In this document: positions 31,599 to 43,384 of the stretch, one piece after another | Layout: each line of letters begins with the position of its first letter | Position numbering within the stretch: the first letter of the stretch is position 1 | Assembly: GCA_963514095.1 (NCBI GenBank) | Contig: OY741285.1 | Coordinates: 5,356,375 to 5,420,374, forward strand | DNA from: Eutrigla gurnardus | Taxonomy: Eukaryota; Chordata; Actinopteri; Perciformes; Triglidae | DNA: 64,000 bases | Direction of reading: 5' to 3' | The notes under the pieces: model-generated | The model's input: the letters and a program-made list of their open reading frames with translations, nothing else | Database searches by the model: none | Told to the model about the DNA's origin: nothing | Translations under genes and position numbers: made by a program

Positions 31599-32319
31599 CT
31601 GCAGGACCAAACATCACAAACTCACACATCCGACTGTTTGGTACTCACTCCTCTGTTTGGAATTAGTTTTGATTGCATTTTTTATTTCCATTTGGGAAGA
31701 ATATTACTGGAATAAACTGTTTATTAAATGCTTTTGGTGAATTATTATTTTGATAAGCTTGAGTTAATGTGTGAAAGCGTGCAAAAGACCACCAAATATA
31801 AAAATCTGTTGTTTACACAATAAAGGCTGGATTATTCACATCAACTCTTGCTTTTTGTTTATTATATTTATATTTAAATACAGTACATTGTGATGTTTTT
31901 GCTGAAACATTAAATAGGTATAACTATGTGATAATCACAATGAAAAGTTAAACTGCTCCATCAGGACTGGATGGCTGTGTTTCTATCAGAATGGGTTAAC
32001 CTGTTGGAAAACGAAACTGTGAAGTATGTGATACTGTGTTATGCCAACTTCAAACCAGTGAGACAAGTTCGGACAAAAAAGAAAAAGAAAAGTGAAATTA
32101 AAAATGGGTCTGTGAAAATGTTGCATGGTTGTATCTAACCTCGGGTTCATCTTGACATTTCAGAAACCAGTTCATTCATTTGAACCGACCAGACGGAAAC
32201 AATAAAATACATTATTGGGAGTTTTCAATTGTTTCAAAATCAGCCTCAAGTCTGAATGTAGAAAAGTGTTTCCAACGTGGTAGTTTGCATTCGTGTGTGC
32301 ATGCGTCGTTTGTGCTTAC
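31599..32319. other. GLUD intron with X-gene 3' flank remnant
   Basis: Contains the X 3' flank including an AATAAAGGCTGG stretch near 31819, but no X coding exon. Confidence 0.5.
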
Positions 32320-32400
32320 AGGAATAACCATGATGTTGTTCTCTAGGAAGATCTTGTCAGCGTCTGGAGTGGTGGGACCATTGGCACCTTCAGCAATGAT
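32320..32400 (-). CDS. glud1: GLUD1-like exon (NAD-binding region), unit C2
   Basis: 81-nt exon with intact splice sites, flanked by intact exons on both sides. Confidence 0.87.
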
Positions 32401-32502
32401 CTGAAAGGAGGCAAAACACACACAAAATAAACACACATGTCACATGACCACAAATGAATACTTAAAGCACAGCACCTCAGGAAAATCAAAGTGAGGGTTA
32501 AC

Positions 32503-32633
32503 CTTGGCCTTGATCTTGGGGGCGTTGACACGCGTGAGCTGCTTTTCTCCGGCCGCAGGGATCAAGATGTGGCAGTCGGCCTCCAAAATGTTGCCTTCGT
32601 AGGGTTTGGCTCCTGGGAAGCCCACAATGGCAT
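32503..32633 (-). CDS. glud1: GLUD1-like exon (GFPGAKPYEG type), intact, unit C2
   Basis: 131 nt, phase 1 in and phase 0 out, GFPGAKPYEGNILEADC through APKIKAK. It is the only frame-intact copy of the three in the window. Acceptor CCCAAG, donor GTTAAC. Confidence 0.85.
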
Positions 32634-33110
32634 CTTGGGTTATGTTTAGGTGTCATTTTGGTATGAATTTTGCTCGTCCAGAAATGAAGTAAATAAGCTC
32701 CAGTAAAAGCCTCTCACACTCAACCATTTAGTGACTTCAGTTTGTTGAAGGCTGGAGGACGGACAGTGGGATTGGACCATAGTGTTGTATGTCAGGGCTG
32801 TCAAGATAGCATTTCAACCTGTTGACACGCTCACACACCACCGAGTATTTCAGGGATATTACCAGGAGAGCACCACCTATTCTTTTAACTGTGACAGCGT
32901 CTTACTTTGAGTGACGAGGTGGATGAGCTTGTTTTATTTGTTTGTGGAAGACGTTCAGATCAGGGTGTAAAACTTTTCACGCCCTTACCGAAACATTTTG
33001 ATAACATGCCAAGTGCCGTCCCATTTGTTTGATTTCACAGCCCCACACACACACACACACACACAGCCCCACACACACACAGCCCCACACACACACACAC
33101 ACACACAAAA
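32634..33110. other. GLUD intron/promoter-like module and CA tracts
   Basis: Same module as 2941-3400, ending in interrupted CA repeats (33042-33107) that abut a GLUD 3' UTR. Confidence 0.5.
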
Positions 33111-33851
33111 TAAACCGATGAGAAACACTTTCTTTTAACATTTTATTGGTTTCCAAAAAAAAGAGAAATGAATAAAAAAAAATAAAGTAATTTCCTCCAT
33201 AACAATTTCAAATGTCAAAGAACTGGACGATTAAAACCGAGGAAGATTCAACAAGGGGACGGGCGGTCACAGTGACACCTGGCGCCCTCCCTGCTCCCCT
33301 TTCTTGGCCAGCGAAGGAGTCGGGGAGAAGCTGCTTTTAATACAATAGATAAAGCGACAAGAAAGCAGGAAAAGATGGGGAGACAAGCAACAATCCTCCC
33401 ACCAAAAAAAAAACCCTTTAACCTTGGCAACTTCACGACTAACCATTACGTCTGAAGAGTGAGATGACAAACTCAAGATTCATGAAATTATCTTTTATTC
33501 ACATGAAGTTAAATCTAAATCCCTTTTTAGTTGAAGTCAAATTGTAGTGGCCGTCTCCATTCTAGAGCCGACCTCTTTCTGAAATAAGGCATCTGTAGTG
33601 CTGCCAACTGAAACAACCAGGAGGGTCTTACGTGTATTTAGCCATAAAAAAGAAAAGTGCGCTCTGAACAAGGCTGCCATCAGCATCGTCATGAACGTTA
33701 ATACGAGGGCAGCGGTAGACAGGATGTTACTCTCTCTGCTTTTTCTCAATACAACCTCTGTCAAAGACGAGAACAGGGCCATACTCAAACAGATGTGGTT
33801 ACAGTATAATGGCAGCAGGTGGATCACAGGATAAATACCAGGCTAGTGTGT

Positions 33852-33888
<37 letters not shown>

Positions 33889-34003
33889 GTAATAGCCAAA
33901 GAGCAGCGGTAACAGTGATATGTTCTGAAGGCTGAGGGGGGAAGAGGCAGCAGAGGGTGATCAGTGGGTGAAAGTAAGGGACGCGTGCGTCCTGATTGGC
34001 CGT
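33111..34003 (-). other. glud1: GLUD1-like 3' UTR, unit D, with poly(A) signal
   Basis: Near-identical to 10501-11442. The poly(A) signal is at 33142-33147. The TG tract (33846-33885) is shorter than in unit B. Confidence 0.72.
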
Positions 34004-34123
34004 TTATGTGAAGGTAAGCCACGCCTCGTTGTAGACTTTGAAGACCTTCTCGATGGCGTTGACGTAGGCGGCCGTCCGAAGGTCCAGACCCAGGTTGTAC
34101 TTGCTTGCCGTGCGCATGATTTG
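34004..34123 (-). CDS. glud1: GLUD1-like last coding exon, unit D
   Basis: 39 codons and TAA, as at 11443, but the GGG codon five residues before the end is TGG (Gly to Trp). The VFKVY spelling agrees with typical vertebrate GDH, unlike VIKVY in unit B. Confidence 0.86.
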   Translation of the reverse strand, partial: QIMRTASKYNLGLDLRTAAYVNAIEKVFKVYNEAWLTFT

Positions 34124-34641
34124 CTAGAAAGGCAGAAGAGAGCGTGTTATATAATGCTGGTTAAAGAAAAGGATAGAGCTGCACAAAGGCCATCAACAAC
34201 CGACAACCATCTTTCATGGTTCCTTCCAGATCGACAATTATTAACAAAGAAATTAAAATTTGATTTTAACAATCACCTTTTTGCCAATAATTCCTAATGA
34301 ATCAGTTCACATGATCAAGATATAAAAGTGGCAGAAAATTGATCCATTAAAACAATGAAATGATAAAGAAATTGAAACCTTAGCTAATGTCTTCTTGCTA
34401 CCTTGACGACCTTAAATCTTTACAATAGGCTTGGAGGTCTTGAAATCACTCAAGGGCTGAATGTTTGTCACAGATTGACTCCGTATCGTTAATGGTTGAT
34501 AGAAATCTTGGTGGTTTACAGTGAGAGATAACAGAAAAAGTCAGAACCACTGCAATGAGCGTACATTTTAAAATTGTGTTTCATCTGGAGACTGCTCACT
34601 AAAACAGGTTGGATGGCGTTCTGTTATGCATGGTCACTTAC
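34124..34641 (-). other. GLUD intron, unit D
   Basis: Matches 11563-12105 with a 50-bp deletion. Nothing else is seen. Confidence 0.55.
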
Positions 34642-34704
34642 CCGGGCAGATCTCTCCATGGTGTAGGCCAACCCGGAGTGAACAATATCCTTCTCAGAGG
34701 CACC
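34642..34704 (-). CDS. glud1: GLUD1-like exon (21 codons), unit D
   Basis: Same 63-nt exon as 12106-12168, with intact splice sites. Confidence 0.87.
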
Positions 34705-34779
34705 CTGCAAAGGAGGATTAATGTTTGTCTCAGTTAATCTGAAGAAAGGACACTTTAAAAACAGTGTGTGTGCAAAACA

Positions 34780-34862
<83 letters not shown>
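34780..34862. repeat. (TG)n microsatellite in GLUD intron
   Basis: About 41 uninterrupted TG units, roughly twice the length of the unit B copy. Confidence 0.95.
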
Positions 34863-34863
<1 letters not shown>

Positions 34864-34872
34864 TTTACTCAC

Positions 34873-34964
34873 AGCTACTCGGGCCTGGAAGTCAGCGGTC
34901 GGTACAACAGGGATGGGTCCCCCCTGCTTGCCAAACTTCCTCTCTAAACTTTCCTGCACAGACA
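34873..34964 (-). CDS. glud1: GLUD1-like exon (SVQESL type), unit D
   Basis: 92-nt exon identical in structure to 12303-12394. The only exon of the next-upstream type beyond it is the truncated one at 50987, so unit D has no complete 5' part in the window. Confidence 0.87.
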
Positions 34965-35546
34965 CTGAAAAAGGAAAAAGGAGAAATTAAAGAGACATAT
35001 TTTTCCACTACTTAATGATCACATTTGTGTATTTGATAGGGACAGAGCATGTTTATGAACATGTTGAGTCATCAAAGTCCCAGTCAGCAACATTTTTTTG
35101 ATCATATTAACTGAAGCCGACACTATACTACGATAGAACAAGATAAATCATCCGGTTTTAGAAAAAAAAAAAGCATGCCTCTACGTGCCTCTACGTGCAC
35201 GTAGAGCCTGTTTGTTTTGCAAAATATCAACAAGGCCCGTGTCCTCCTGTCCAATCAGGCGCAGCAGCCCTGCTGCTTTATTCGTGCACACACAGAGCCC
35301 CTCTGCTCTCGGGTCGTACCACTATCACAGGGGGGAGGCGGAGGGAAGTAGGAACAAGCTTCTAATTCCCCGGTTAAAAACCGAAACGAGGAGGACGATA
35401 ACAACCAAGGCAAAGAAAACACCGGTGGAAAATAAGGAAATAAAAGAGAGATAGCGACGGGGCCCGTGATAAAACCAGAGTCAACATCAGACCCGTGTTT
35501 CAAAGGTGGCGTGATCTAAGGGATTTCAAAGGGCACGAAGTCGAGG
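34965..35546. other. GLUD intron sequence, unit D
   Basis: Matches 86-659, including the 18-bp palindrome. Confidence 0.55.
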
Positions 35547-35780
35547 GGAAGGAGCTCGGTGGTTGTGGGGGAGGAGCTCGGTGGTCGTGGGGGAGGAGCT
35601 CGTTGGTCGTGGGGGAGGAGCTCGGTGGTCGTGGGGGGAGGAGCTCGGTGGTCGTGGGGGAGGAGCTCGGTGGTCGTGGGGGAGGAGCTCGGTGGTCGTG
35701 GGGGGAGGAGCTCGGTGGTCGTGGGGGGAGGAGCTCGGTGGTCGTGGGGGAGGAGCTCGGTGGTCGTGGGGGAGGAGCGT
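35547..35780. repeat. G-rich 22-bp minisatellite, unit D (about 10 repeats)
   Basis: The longest and most homogeneous of the three arrays. Arg/Gly- and Pro-rich frames on both strands are repeat artefacts. Confidence 0.9.
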
Positions 35781-36330
35781 GAGAGTTGTAAACATTCAAA
35801 ATCTGACAGAGTGCCCTAGGTCCGCCGGACTTGCCGACTGGGACTTTAAACATCAGTGAGCAAGTATGCTAATTTACATCCGCAGTCCCTAGGCAGGTAA
35901 CAAAAAAACGTTACAAGTGGACATGGGTCAGTACGAAAAGTTTAGTCCCGATTATTCTGGCCAGAATAATTACGATTCACATTATTATCCCGATAACTAT
36001 CAAAATATGCTTAAAACTTGAAATGGCACTAAAACACAATGGTATCCCATTACATTCTGTCAAGAAACATATTTATACTGCGACACATCTTTTAGTGAAA
36101 AACAAATCTGTGATTATCCGTGATATAAAAAAGAAACTAACATCATCCCAGCCCTAGATCAAATATATAATCCACAAGTAGAAAAAACAAAAACACATGA
36201 ACAATGAAAACAATTATCTGTGCTCATCAATCCAGTTTTAAAACTTGGCCTTCTTTAATTGTTGGGCATGCCTTTACATGGTGAAAATAGTTGTGGCACT
36301 ATTTTATTGGCTGTATGTGAACAAGGCAGA
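35781..36330. other. Conserved upstream region of X gene, unit D
   Basis: Homologous to 858-1336 and 13124-13656; no coding sequence. Confidence 0.5.
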
Positions 36331-36333
36331 GAG

Positions 36334-36340
36334 TATAAAT
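36334..36340 (+). promoter_or_regulatory. TATA box of X gene, unit D
   Basis: TATAAAT with the conserved ATTGGCTG box upstream. Confidence 0.6.
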
Positions 36341-36546
36341 GAAAAGGGAAAAGCTCTTCACATCAGCCGACACTGGGTTGATTGACACCATTTGATGGGG
36401 AAAGTGCTCTAAAATTGCTTGGATTGCTTGGATTTCATAGGACCCTAAAACATCACGGCAAGTCTGAATACTGAATGTGTTGTACCATTCATCAGTGGTA
36501 TGGTCATTTACAAATGTAACATTTTCTTTTTTGTTGTCTGATACAG

Positions 36547-37340
36547 ATGCCTGCTCTTCCTATACAATACCCCCAAGGACTCAGCGAAAACAAAAGGGAC
36601 GAACACAGATCAAAGTGTAACGGGGAGAAATTGAACCTCGTCTTCCGTAGCACATTAGTGAGAGAATGGCTGGACGTGATAAGGAGAACGTATCCTGACC
36701 TCGAGGAAACTCAAATTTGAGTCTGAAGAAGGTACTATAACTTTTAAGTCTTCTGTGAAAGTTCTGGTGCATGGCAAAGCACTAAGGGAGACATTTGAGA
36801 GAGATTTTGAAGAGATGAAACAAAATGTCCAGACACCGTCCCTGGAAACCACCCCACAGCGCAGGAAATACAAGGTACAACATCACAGCAGAATATTGAA
36901 TGTGTTGTACCATTCATCATAGCCATGGTCATTCACAAATAAAAACTGTTCTTTTTTTTTTATATCTGATACAGATGCCTGCTCCTCCTGAAAGATGTCT
37001 CACAAGACTCCGCAAAGGAAAAAGAAAAGATATACTGCAAGACAACAAAGACGTTCTTTTTTATGATAAACGTAACGGGAAGAAATTCAACCTGGTCTTC
37101 TATAGCACATTAGTGAGAGAATGGCTGGACGTAATGAAGAGAAAGTATCCTAACCTCAAGGAAACTCAACAGGACAATCTGATCAAACTTGACTACAAAG
37201 AAGGTACTATATCTTTTTATTGTTCTTTGGAAGTTCTGGTGCATGGCGAAGAACTAATGAAGAGGTTTGAGAAACGTTTTGAAGAGATGAAACAAAAAGC
37301 CCAGACACAGTCCGAAAGCAGCAGGATTTACTGGAATTAA
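36547..37340 (+). pseudogene. X-family two-exon gene, unit D; exon I truncated
   Basis: Exon I (36547-36874) carries the unit B 17-nt frameshifting deletion plus a further in-frame 39-nt deletion, giving a TGA after about 57 codons. The 100-nt intron and exon II (36975-37340, 121 codons) are intact; exon II differs from unit B at two residues. If anything is made, it is probably the exon II product. Confidence 0.6.
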
Positions 37341-37442
37341 CTGTTGATTAAATGCTTTTGGTGAATTATTATTTTGATAAGCTTGAGTTAATGTGTGAAA
37401 GCGTGCAAAAGACCACCAAATATAAAAATCTGTTGTTTACAC

Positions 37443-37448
37443 AATAAA
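37443..37448 (+). terminator. Poly(A) signal of X gene, unit D
   Basis: AATAAA 103 nt past the stop, the same spacing as unit B. Confidence 0.55.
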
Positions 37449-37938
37449 GGCTGGATTATTCACATCAACTCTTGCTTTTTGTTTATTATTTGGGTTTTAT
37501 ATTTAAATACAGTACATTGTGATGTTTTTGCTGAAACATTAAATAGGGATAACTATGTGATAATCACAATGAAAAGTTAAACTGCTCCATCAGGACTGGA
37601 TGTCTGTGTTTTTATCAGAATGGGTTAACCTGTTGGAAAACGAAACTGTGAAGTATGTGATACTGTGTTATGCCAACTTGAACCTACTACCAAAAGAAAA
37701 AGAAAAGCAAAATTAAAAATGTTTGTTCGTGCAGGAAACAATAACTCATAGTCAGACATTGATGACTGATGATTCTAGACTCTTGGTTGCATCTGACCTC
37801 AGGTTCATTTTGACATTTCAGAAACCAGTTCATTCATTTGAACCGACCAGACGGAAACAATAAAATACATTATTGGGAGTTTTGAATTGTTTCAAAATCA
37901 GCCTCAAGTCTGAATGTAGAAAAGTGTTTCCAACGTGG

Positions 37939-38008
<70 letters not shown>

Positions 38009-38757
38009 GTATGCACTATGTATGTGTGTGTCAACATAGAACCGGTTCTGCCAGCAATATGTGTGTGTTTGTCTCTGGAGCAGGTTTGTGTGTTTTTACA
38101 TTGAGGCCAATGGAAACTGATGACTGAAGTTTTTTATTTGAAGAAGTGAAAGAATTTTGATCTCGGTTAAGGTCAGATTATCCCACTATGGGGCCCGAGG
38201 GAATAAATGAGCTGTGGGCCCTATAGTGTGCACACAGAGCTGTCAGCTTGTTAGCTTTAGCTTAGCATAAGTGGAGCAAATAATTAGAAGTCTCAAAAAC
38301 TAACAGAATAACATTTTTGTATGTAGTGTATATCTTGGGTTGTGTTTAGGTGTCATTTTGGTATGAATTTTGCTCGTCCAGAAATGAAGTAAATAATTCT
38401 GGACCTCACTGATTTCTAAACCCTTGCTACGGCCCTGCTCACAGCCTCTCACACTCAACCATTTAGTGATTTCAGTTTGTTGAAGGCTGGAGGACGGACA
38501 GTGGGATTGGGCCATAGTGTTGTATGTCAGGGCTGTCAAGATAGCATTTCAATCTGTTGACACGCTCACACACCACCGAGTATTTCAGGGAAATTACCAG
38601 GAGAGCGCCACCTATTCTTTTAACTAAGACGTTCAGATCAGGGTGTAAAACATTTCACGCCCTTACCGAAACATTTGATAACACGTTTTGCGTCATCAGT
38701 GACATGCCAAGTGCCATCCCATTTGTATTTATACCATATCAGACCCTCACACTCAAC

Positions 38758-38794
<37 letters not shown>

Positions 38795-39948
38795 CAGGTT
38801 TAGTATTAAAAAAAATAAACCGATGAGAAACACTCTTTTTCTTAACATTTTATTGGTTTCCCAAAAAAAAAGAGAAATGAATTAAAAAAAAAGAAAGTAA
38901 TTTCCTCCATAACAATTTCAAATGTCGAAGAACTGGACAATTAAAACTGAGCTTTATTTTATTTGTTTGTGGGCTCTACGGTGGCTCTGAGTGGTCAAAA
39001 ACCCTCTAAACGCTTTTTGACTGATGTAAAAAGTGCAGAAAATCCAACCTGTTCCTGAGTTTTGGAGCCGGTGTGGAATTTAAGTTATTGAAGCTATTTG
39101 AACTAAAACAAGTAAATAAATTATTACAATGTAATATTCCCAGACCAGACATAATAATTAGGTCTGGTCCGGGAAGATAAGAGCCTGGAAGACGCCCTTA
39201 CAAAACATTTGATAACACGTTTTGCATCATCAAAGTGACATGCCAAGTGCCATCCCATTTGTATTTATACCATATCAGACCCTCACAGCCTCTCACACTC
39301 AACCATTACACAGCAACATCATGGAAGCTGTCCGACACACACAACACACAACTCTGTGCAGTTAACTCTTACTTTACTGAAACTTAAAAACATTTCTTGT
39401 AATTCTCGCATTCCATAACGAGACATACTAAAAAAAAAATGTGCATTTACATACCTTTCTCTTGGAGTGGAAATTTTTTAAGTGTTGTTTTGGATGAACA
39501 AAGCGAGCTACTTTTAGCATGGGAAAAACTTAAATAGCAGCATTTGAAGAATAATTGGAGACTAGGATTTCTATGATATTAAAAAAACACAACAGATATT
39601 TACTTGTACACATTAGAAAGTGTAAATTTGTGTCAGTGTAAAGTGTAAACACACACACACACACACACAATGTCATCATTGTGTGTGCGTGTGTCAAAGA
39701 AACAAAATGTGTAAATAGAAATAGATATATACATACATGTCGCCATGGACAGTTAGGGTGTTCATTGTCATACACAAGTTCTTCTCCTGTGTATATGGCC
39801 GCTCCAAGAGAAAGGTATGTAAATATTATATATTTTTAGGTGACACTGTGAAGGTTCTTCAAGACCATGTCCTGTAACGTTGCGACTGGACCACCAAAGA
39901 TAAAATGTGTTTTCCTTTATAAGAGCTCATGCATTATTTATTGATACA
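37449..39948. other. Duplicate of 14.8-17.17 kb non-coding block
   Basis: X 3' flank, (TG)n tract (37942-38006) replacing a GLUD exon, GLUD intron module, CA tract (38760-38792), GLUD 3' stub with poly(A) signal (38849-38854), second promoter-like module (39.25 kb) and CA tract (39651-39670). Similarity to 17.1 kb ends at about 39948. Confidence 0.55.
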
Positions 39949-40265
39949 TTCAACACAACCTACAATTAAAAACCACCAGGACTGATGCTATCTGATCTAA
40001 TTCAGCATCACAAGACTGGAATGGAGACTTTGTATAAAGTGGTCGGCACATTTCAAATGTTGAGTGAAAGCCAAAAAAGCCCTATTTAAAGGTCCTTAAA
40101 ACTTTAAAAGATTATGTTGGTTCTAAGTCAGGCTGCAGGTAAATCCATTCTGAGAATGTAGTGCCTAACTATTTAAACTAAGACAACTATATGATCTGTG
40201 CCTCATCTTAATAGGATAGATATTTCTCTTGCAGAGATTCCTGCAATTCATTTTGTCCGCATTGT
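39949..40265. other. Unassigned sequence after duplication end
   Basis: Single-copy within the window; no gene or repeat recognised. Confidence 0.4.
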
Positions 40266-40544
40266 ATAGTCTAGAGCAATGTGCTCGCGATTTTCGGCGG
40301 CGCACCGCCTCCAGTGTGAACCAGGCACACTGCACGCGAAAGCGCCGCCGAAAATCGCGAGCAATCCGCGCACCCCCAGTTCAGACCAGACGCGTATTTC
40401 TCCGCGGTGGTCGACAAGCGCTTCTGCTCAGCTGTTGTTCATTCAGAGCTATTTTTTTCCATTAAACCCCATAAAATGAATACGCCATGTTTCTGTAACC
40501 AAGAAGTTTGTACACTTGTATTTATCCGAAAGAGAGCGAGAGAG

Positions 40545-40589
<45 letters not shown>

Positions 40590-40977
40590 CACACACACAC
40601 ACAGACAGAGAGTGTGTATGGTAGTAGACAGTAGTAGCGCAGATATACCGTTGAAATACACATATTTTTTTATCTGCTCTTCACATTTATTAAATGTATT
40701 GTCTCTTCCTGTTTCCCAGTGCGAGTTGAGATACACAACTATGATCGCGTTTGTCAATCATTCACATTTACATTTACATTTAGGTCATTTAGCAGACGCT
40801 TTTGTCCAAAGCGACTTACAATAAGTACATTTGTCAAGAGAAGGAAACAAAGAAACCACGACGTATCGTTGCCGATGCAGTAAGAGCTAAAAATAGAACA
40901 AGTGTTAGGTCCTCATCTGAGTAAAGTATTTCACAAGCAACAGTGCTAAGATCAGAGTGCTATAGGTAAGGATTTTT

Positions 40978-41008
<31 letters not shown>

Positions 41009-41633
41009 GGGTGTCGAGGGAGGGTGTTAGTGGGTCATGCTATGTAGAGTCAAGGTGAAGTCTGAACAGGTGAGTCTTGAGCCTTTTTCGGAAGATGGCA
41101 AATGACTCAGCTGTCCTGACATTAGTCGGGAGTTCGTTCCACCACTGAGGCGCCAGAACAGAGAAGAGTCTGGACTTTGCTGAGCGACATTTGTTTGATT
41201 TCAGCGATGGTGGTGCCAGCCGGCCAGCTGAAGTAGAGGAGCGAAGTGCTCGCTTCGGGGCATGAGGTTTGACCAGTGTTTGAAGGTAGACAGGTGCCGT
41301 TCCATTGATGGCCTTGAAGGCCAGTGTCATCGTCTTGAATTGGATGCGTGCTGCAACAGGGAGCCAGTGGAGGTCACGGAGGAGGGGGCTCACGTGGGAG
41401 AATTTGGGTAGATTGAATCGCGGTATTTTATTTTGAAAATTGCTTTATTTTGAAAATTGACCGGATTGTCTCGTGTTCCTCTGTGTGATTTCCTGCCAGA
41501 ATTGACGCGTTCACTCGCGGCACGCGCAAAAAATAGAGCAGACGCCGAAACGATCGCTTCACAGCGCGGGAGGGCCGCGCGTATTCGCGGCGCTCCGCGT
41601 CCAGTGTGAACGACACCATAGCTTAATAAAGGC
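40266..41633. mobile_element. GC-rich DNA element (CCAGTGTGAAC type), interrupted
   Basis: Bounded by GCGGCGC...TCCAGTGTGAAC motifs at 40296-40320 and 41588-41610. Near its left end is a 22-bp perfect inverted repeat (40282-40303 and 40342-40363). It contains (GA)n at 40531-40586, a short (CA)n and the L2-type fragment. No transposase is seen. Confidence 0.45.
40757..41400 (-). pseudogene. 3' end of an L2/CR1-type LINE
   Basis: Minus-strand frame 41040-41393 reads LHWLPVAARIQFKTMTLAFK through PQWWNELPTNVR and ends near a stop, the usual C-terminus of L2-like reverse transcriptases. The 3' part includes CATTTAGCAGACGCTTTTGT, a tail very common in fish. The element is 5' truncated, so inactive. 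A T15-G24 run (40973-41011) lies in its 3' UTR. Confidence 0.75.
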
Positions 41634-42201
41634 CTGATTATGCTTCCGCGTAGTGATAACGCAACGGCAACGCAACGGCCACGCAGTTGCTGGGAGACCG
41701 TGATGGTTCTGCGTTGGGTTTACGTGTCGAAATGCAATTCAATGCCACACCGGTAAAGGGCGCTATGGTTTTTGTAAAGACTGACCGACCGACCGAGACT
41801 CTTGACGTACATCGTCGTAGCCTTGTTATAGCCTATTTGTTTACTTTCCGGCTTTAAACGTCCACAATTTTTCAGAACTTGGTGTTTTATTTCTTTGTGC
41901 AAAAGCGAGAAGGTGCAAACAATAAAACGAGGTGAAAACAATAAAAGTAGCCTTTTAAAAGTTTAAATGGCGGTGTTTATGAGTGGAAACCGGATAGCGG
42001 TCTCCAGCGGATGTAGTTAGCGGACCAATCACAGCCAAAGCCGCTGCGTTGGTGTTGCGTTGGCGTTGCGTCGCCTCGACGTGCGTCGAGGATTTTTGGG
42101 AGGCACACGTCAGGCCCTTGCGTTGACGTAAGGGGGGTCCGCAAGGACGTAAGGGGTCCGCAAGGTCCCTTGCGTTGTGTCGACGCGGAAGCATAATCCA
42201 G
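41634..42201. mobile_element. MITE with GATTATGCTTCCGCG ends
   Basis: Terminal inverted repeats TGATTATGCTTCCGCG (41635) and CGCGGAAGCATAATCCA (to 42200). The interior is rich in ACGCAACGG-type short repeats. Non-coding. Confidence 0.7.
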
Positions 42202-42289
42202 CCACTGTGGGGCGCCGAATGGAAGCGGGCTCCGCTACGCGTCTATTCGCGGCGCTTCCGCGTCCAGTGTGAACCTGGCGTCATAACGC

Positions 42290-42351
42290 TTTTGGTGCGT
42301 GTTTAAAACAGTGAGTTTACTTCAAAACGCGAGCGTCAGACGCTGTCAGAG
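42290..42351 (+). other. hAT-derived fragment interrupted by foldback element
   Basis: Matches 18175-18237 (transposase 3' coding part). The match breaks exactly at the foldback element's end; a short piece resumes after 46396. Confidence 0.6.
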
Positions 42352-43384
42352 TATGGAGGTAGATTTGTGTCTTTATTATTCAATCAAAAAAAAGGTTGCT
42401 TCAATCAAAATATATATTTTCAATCAAAAAAAGTGTTTGAATGCAAAAATATGGATGAGACTCAAAAAAATGCATTTGAACACTGTTTTTCTTTGATTGA
42501 AAATGTTTTCTTTGATAGAAGTGAAGGTTTTTTTGTTTGAAGCAACTTTTTTGATTGAAGTAATGTTGTTTTGTGTTTGGGCCATATTATGGGTAGGACA
42601 TTTGTGTCTTTATAATTCAATCAAAAAAGAAGTTGCTTCAAACAAAGAAAATATATTTTCACTTCAATAAAAAAAAAAAAACTTTTTCAATCATAGAAAA
42701 AAAGTTTTTGAATGCAAAAAAAGATTTGAGACTCTTTTTTTTTTTATTGAAAATATTTTCTTTGATTGAAGTAATCTTTTTTGTGTTTGGGCCGTATTAT
42801 GGTAGGACATTTGTGTCTTAATTATTCAATCCCCAAAAAAGTTGCTTCAATCAAGTCGTTTTTTTTTTGATTGAATCATTTTGACACAAACATCCCGCAG
42901 TGGGCGGGTGCTTCCCCATTGGTCAGACATGTTTGAGTGACAAGTGTCTACACCAACGACGTCTTTCACGGTCGCCAGCAAGCCAGGGGCTGTTCGAAAT
43001 GCTATACTAACATACTGCCTACTACATACTCAACGTGTATGTACTGCATACTGCCTACTAAATATACGTTTGAGTATGCTGTTACCCTCAGACTGTTCAC
43101 ATGGAAGTATACACATACTACATTTTTTATTTGTATTTTTTTTAACTTTAACTTTTTTTCTTTTTTAAGAACGTTTGCGGTTCTAGATCCTGTTTAATGG
43201 AAAATAATTATCAAAATATAAAGCATGATTATTATTACACTTAATTAAATATTTATAAATATTTTGTCAAATTACAATTGTCAAATGTTTTCTACAGTTA
43301 TTATATATGCGCACTCCCACGCTCTTCCCTCTTTCTTCCTCTTACCTGAGTAGCTGCTTTCAGTCGCCATCGATCGCGACTATT

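Noticed and set aside
35500..35859. Pro-rich antisense ORF of 117 codons
   Set aside because: Antisense translation of the same minisatellite.
40439..40824. ORFs over the GA/CA repeats
   Set aside because: Low-complexity translation of (GA)n and (CA)n.
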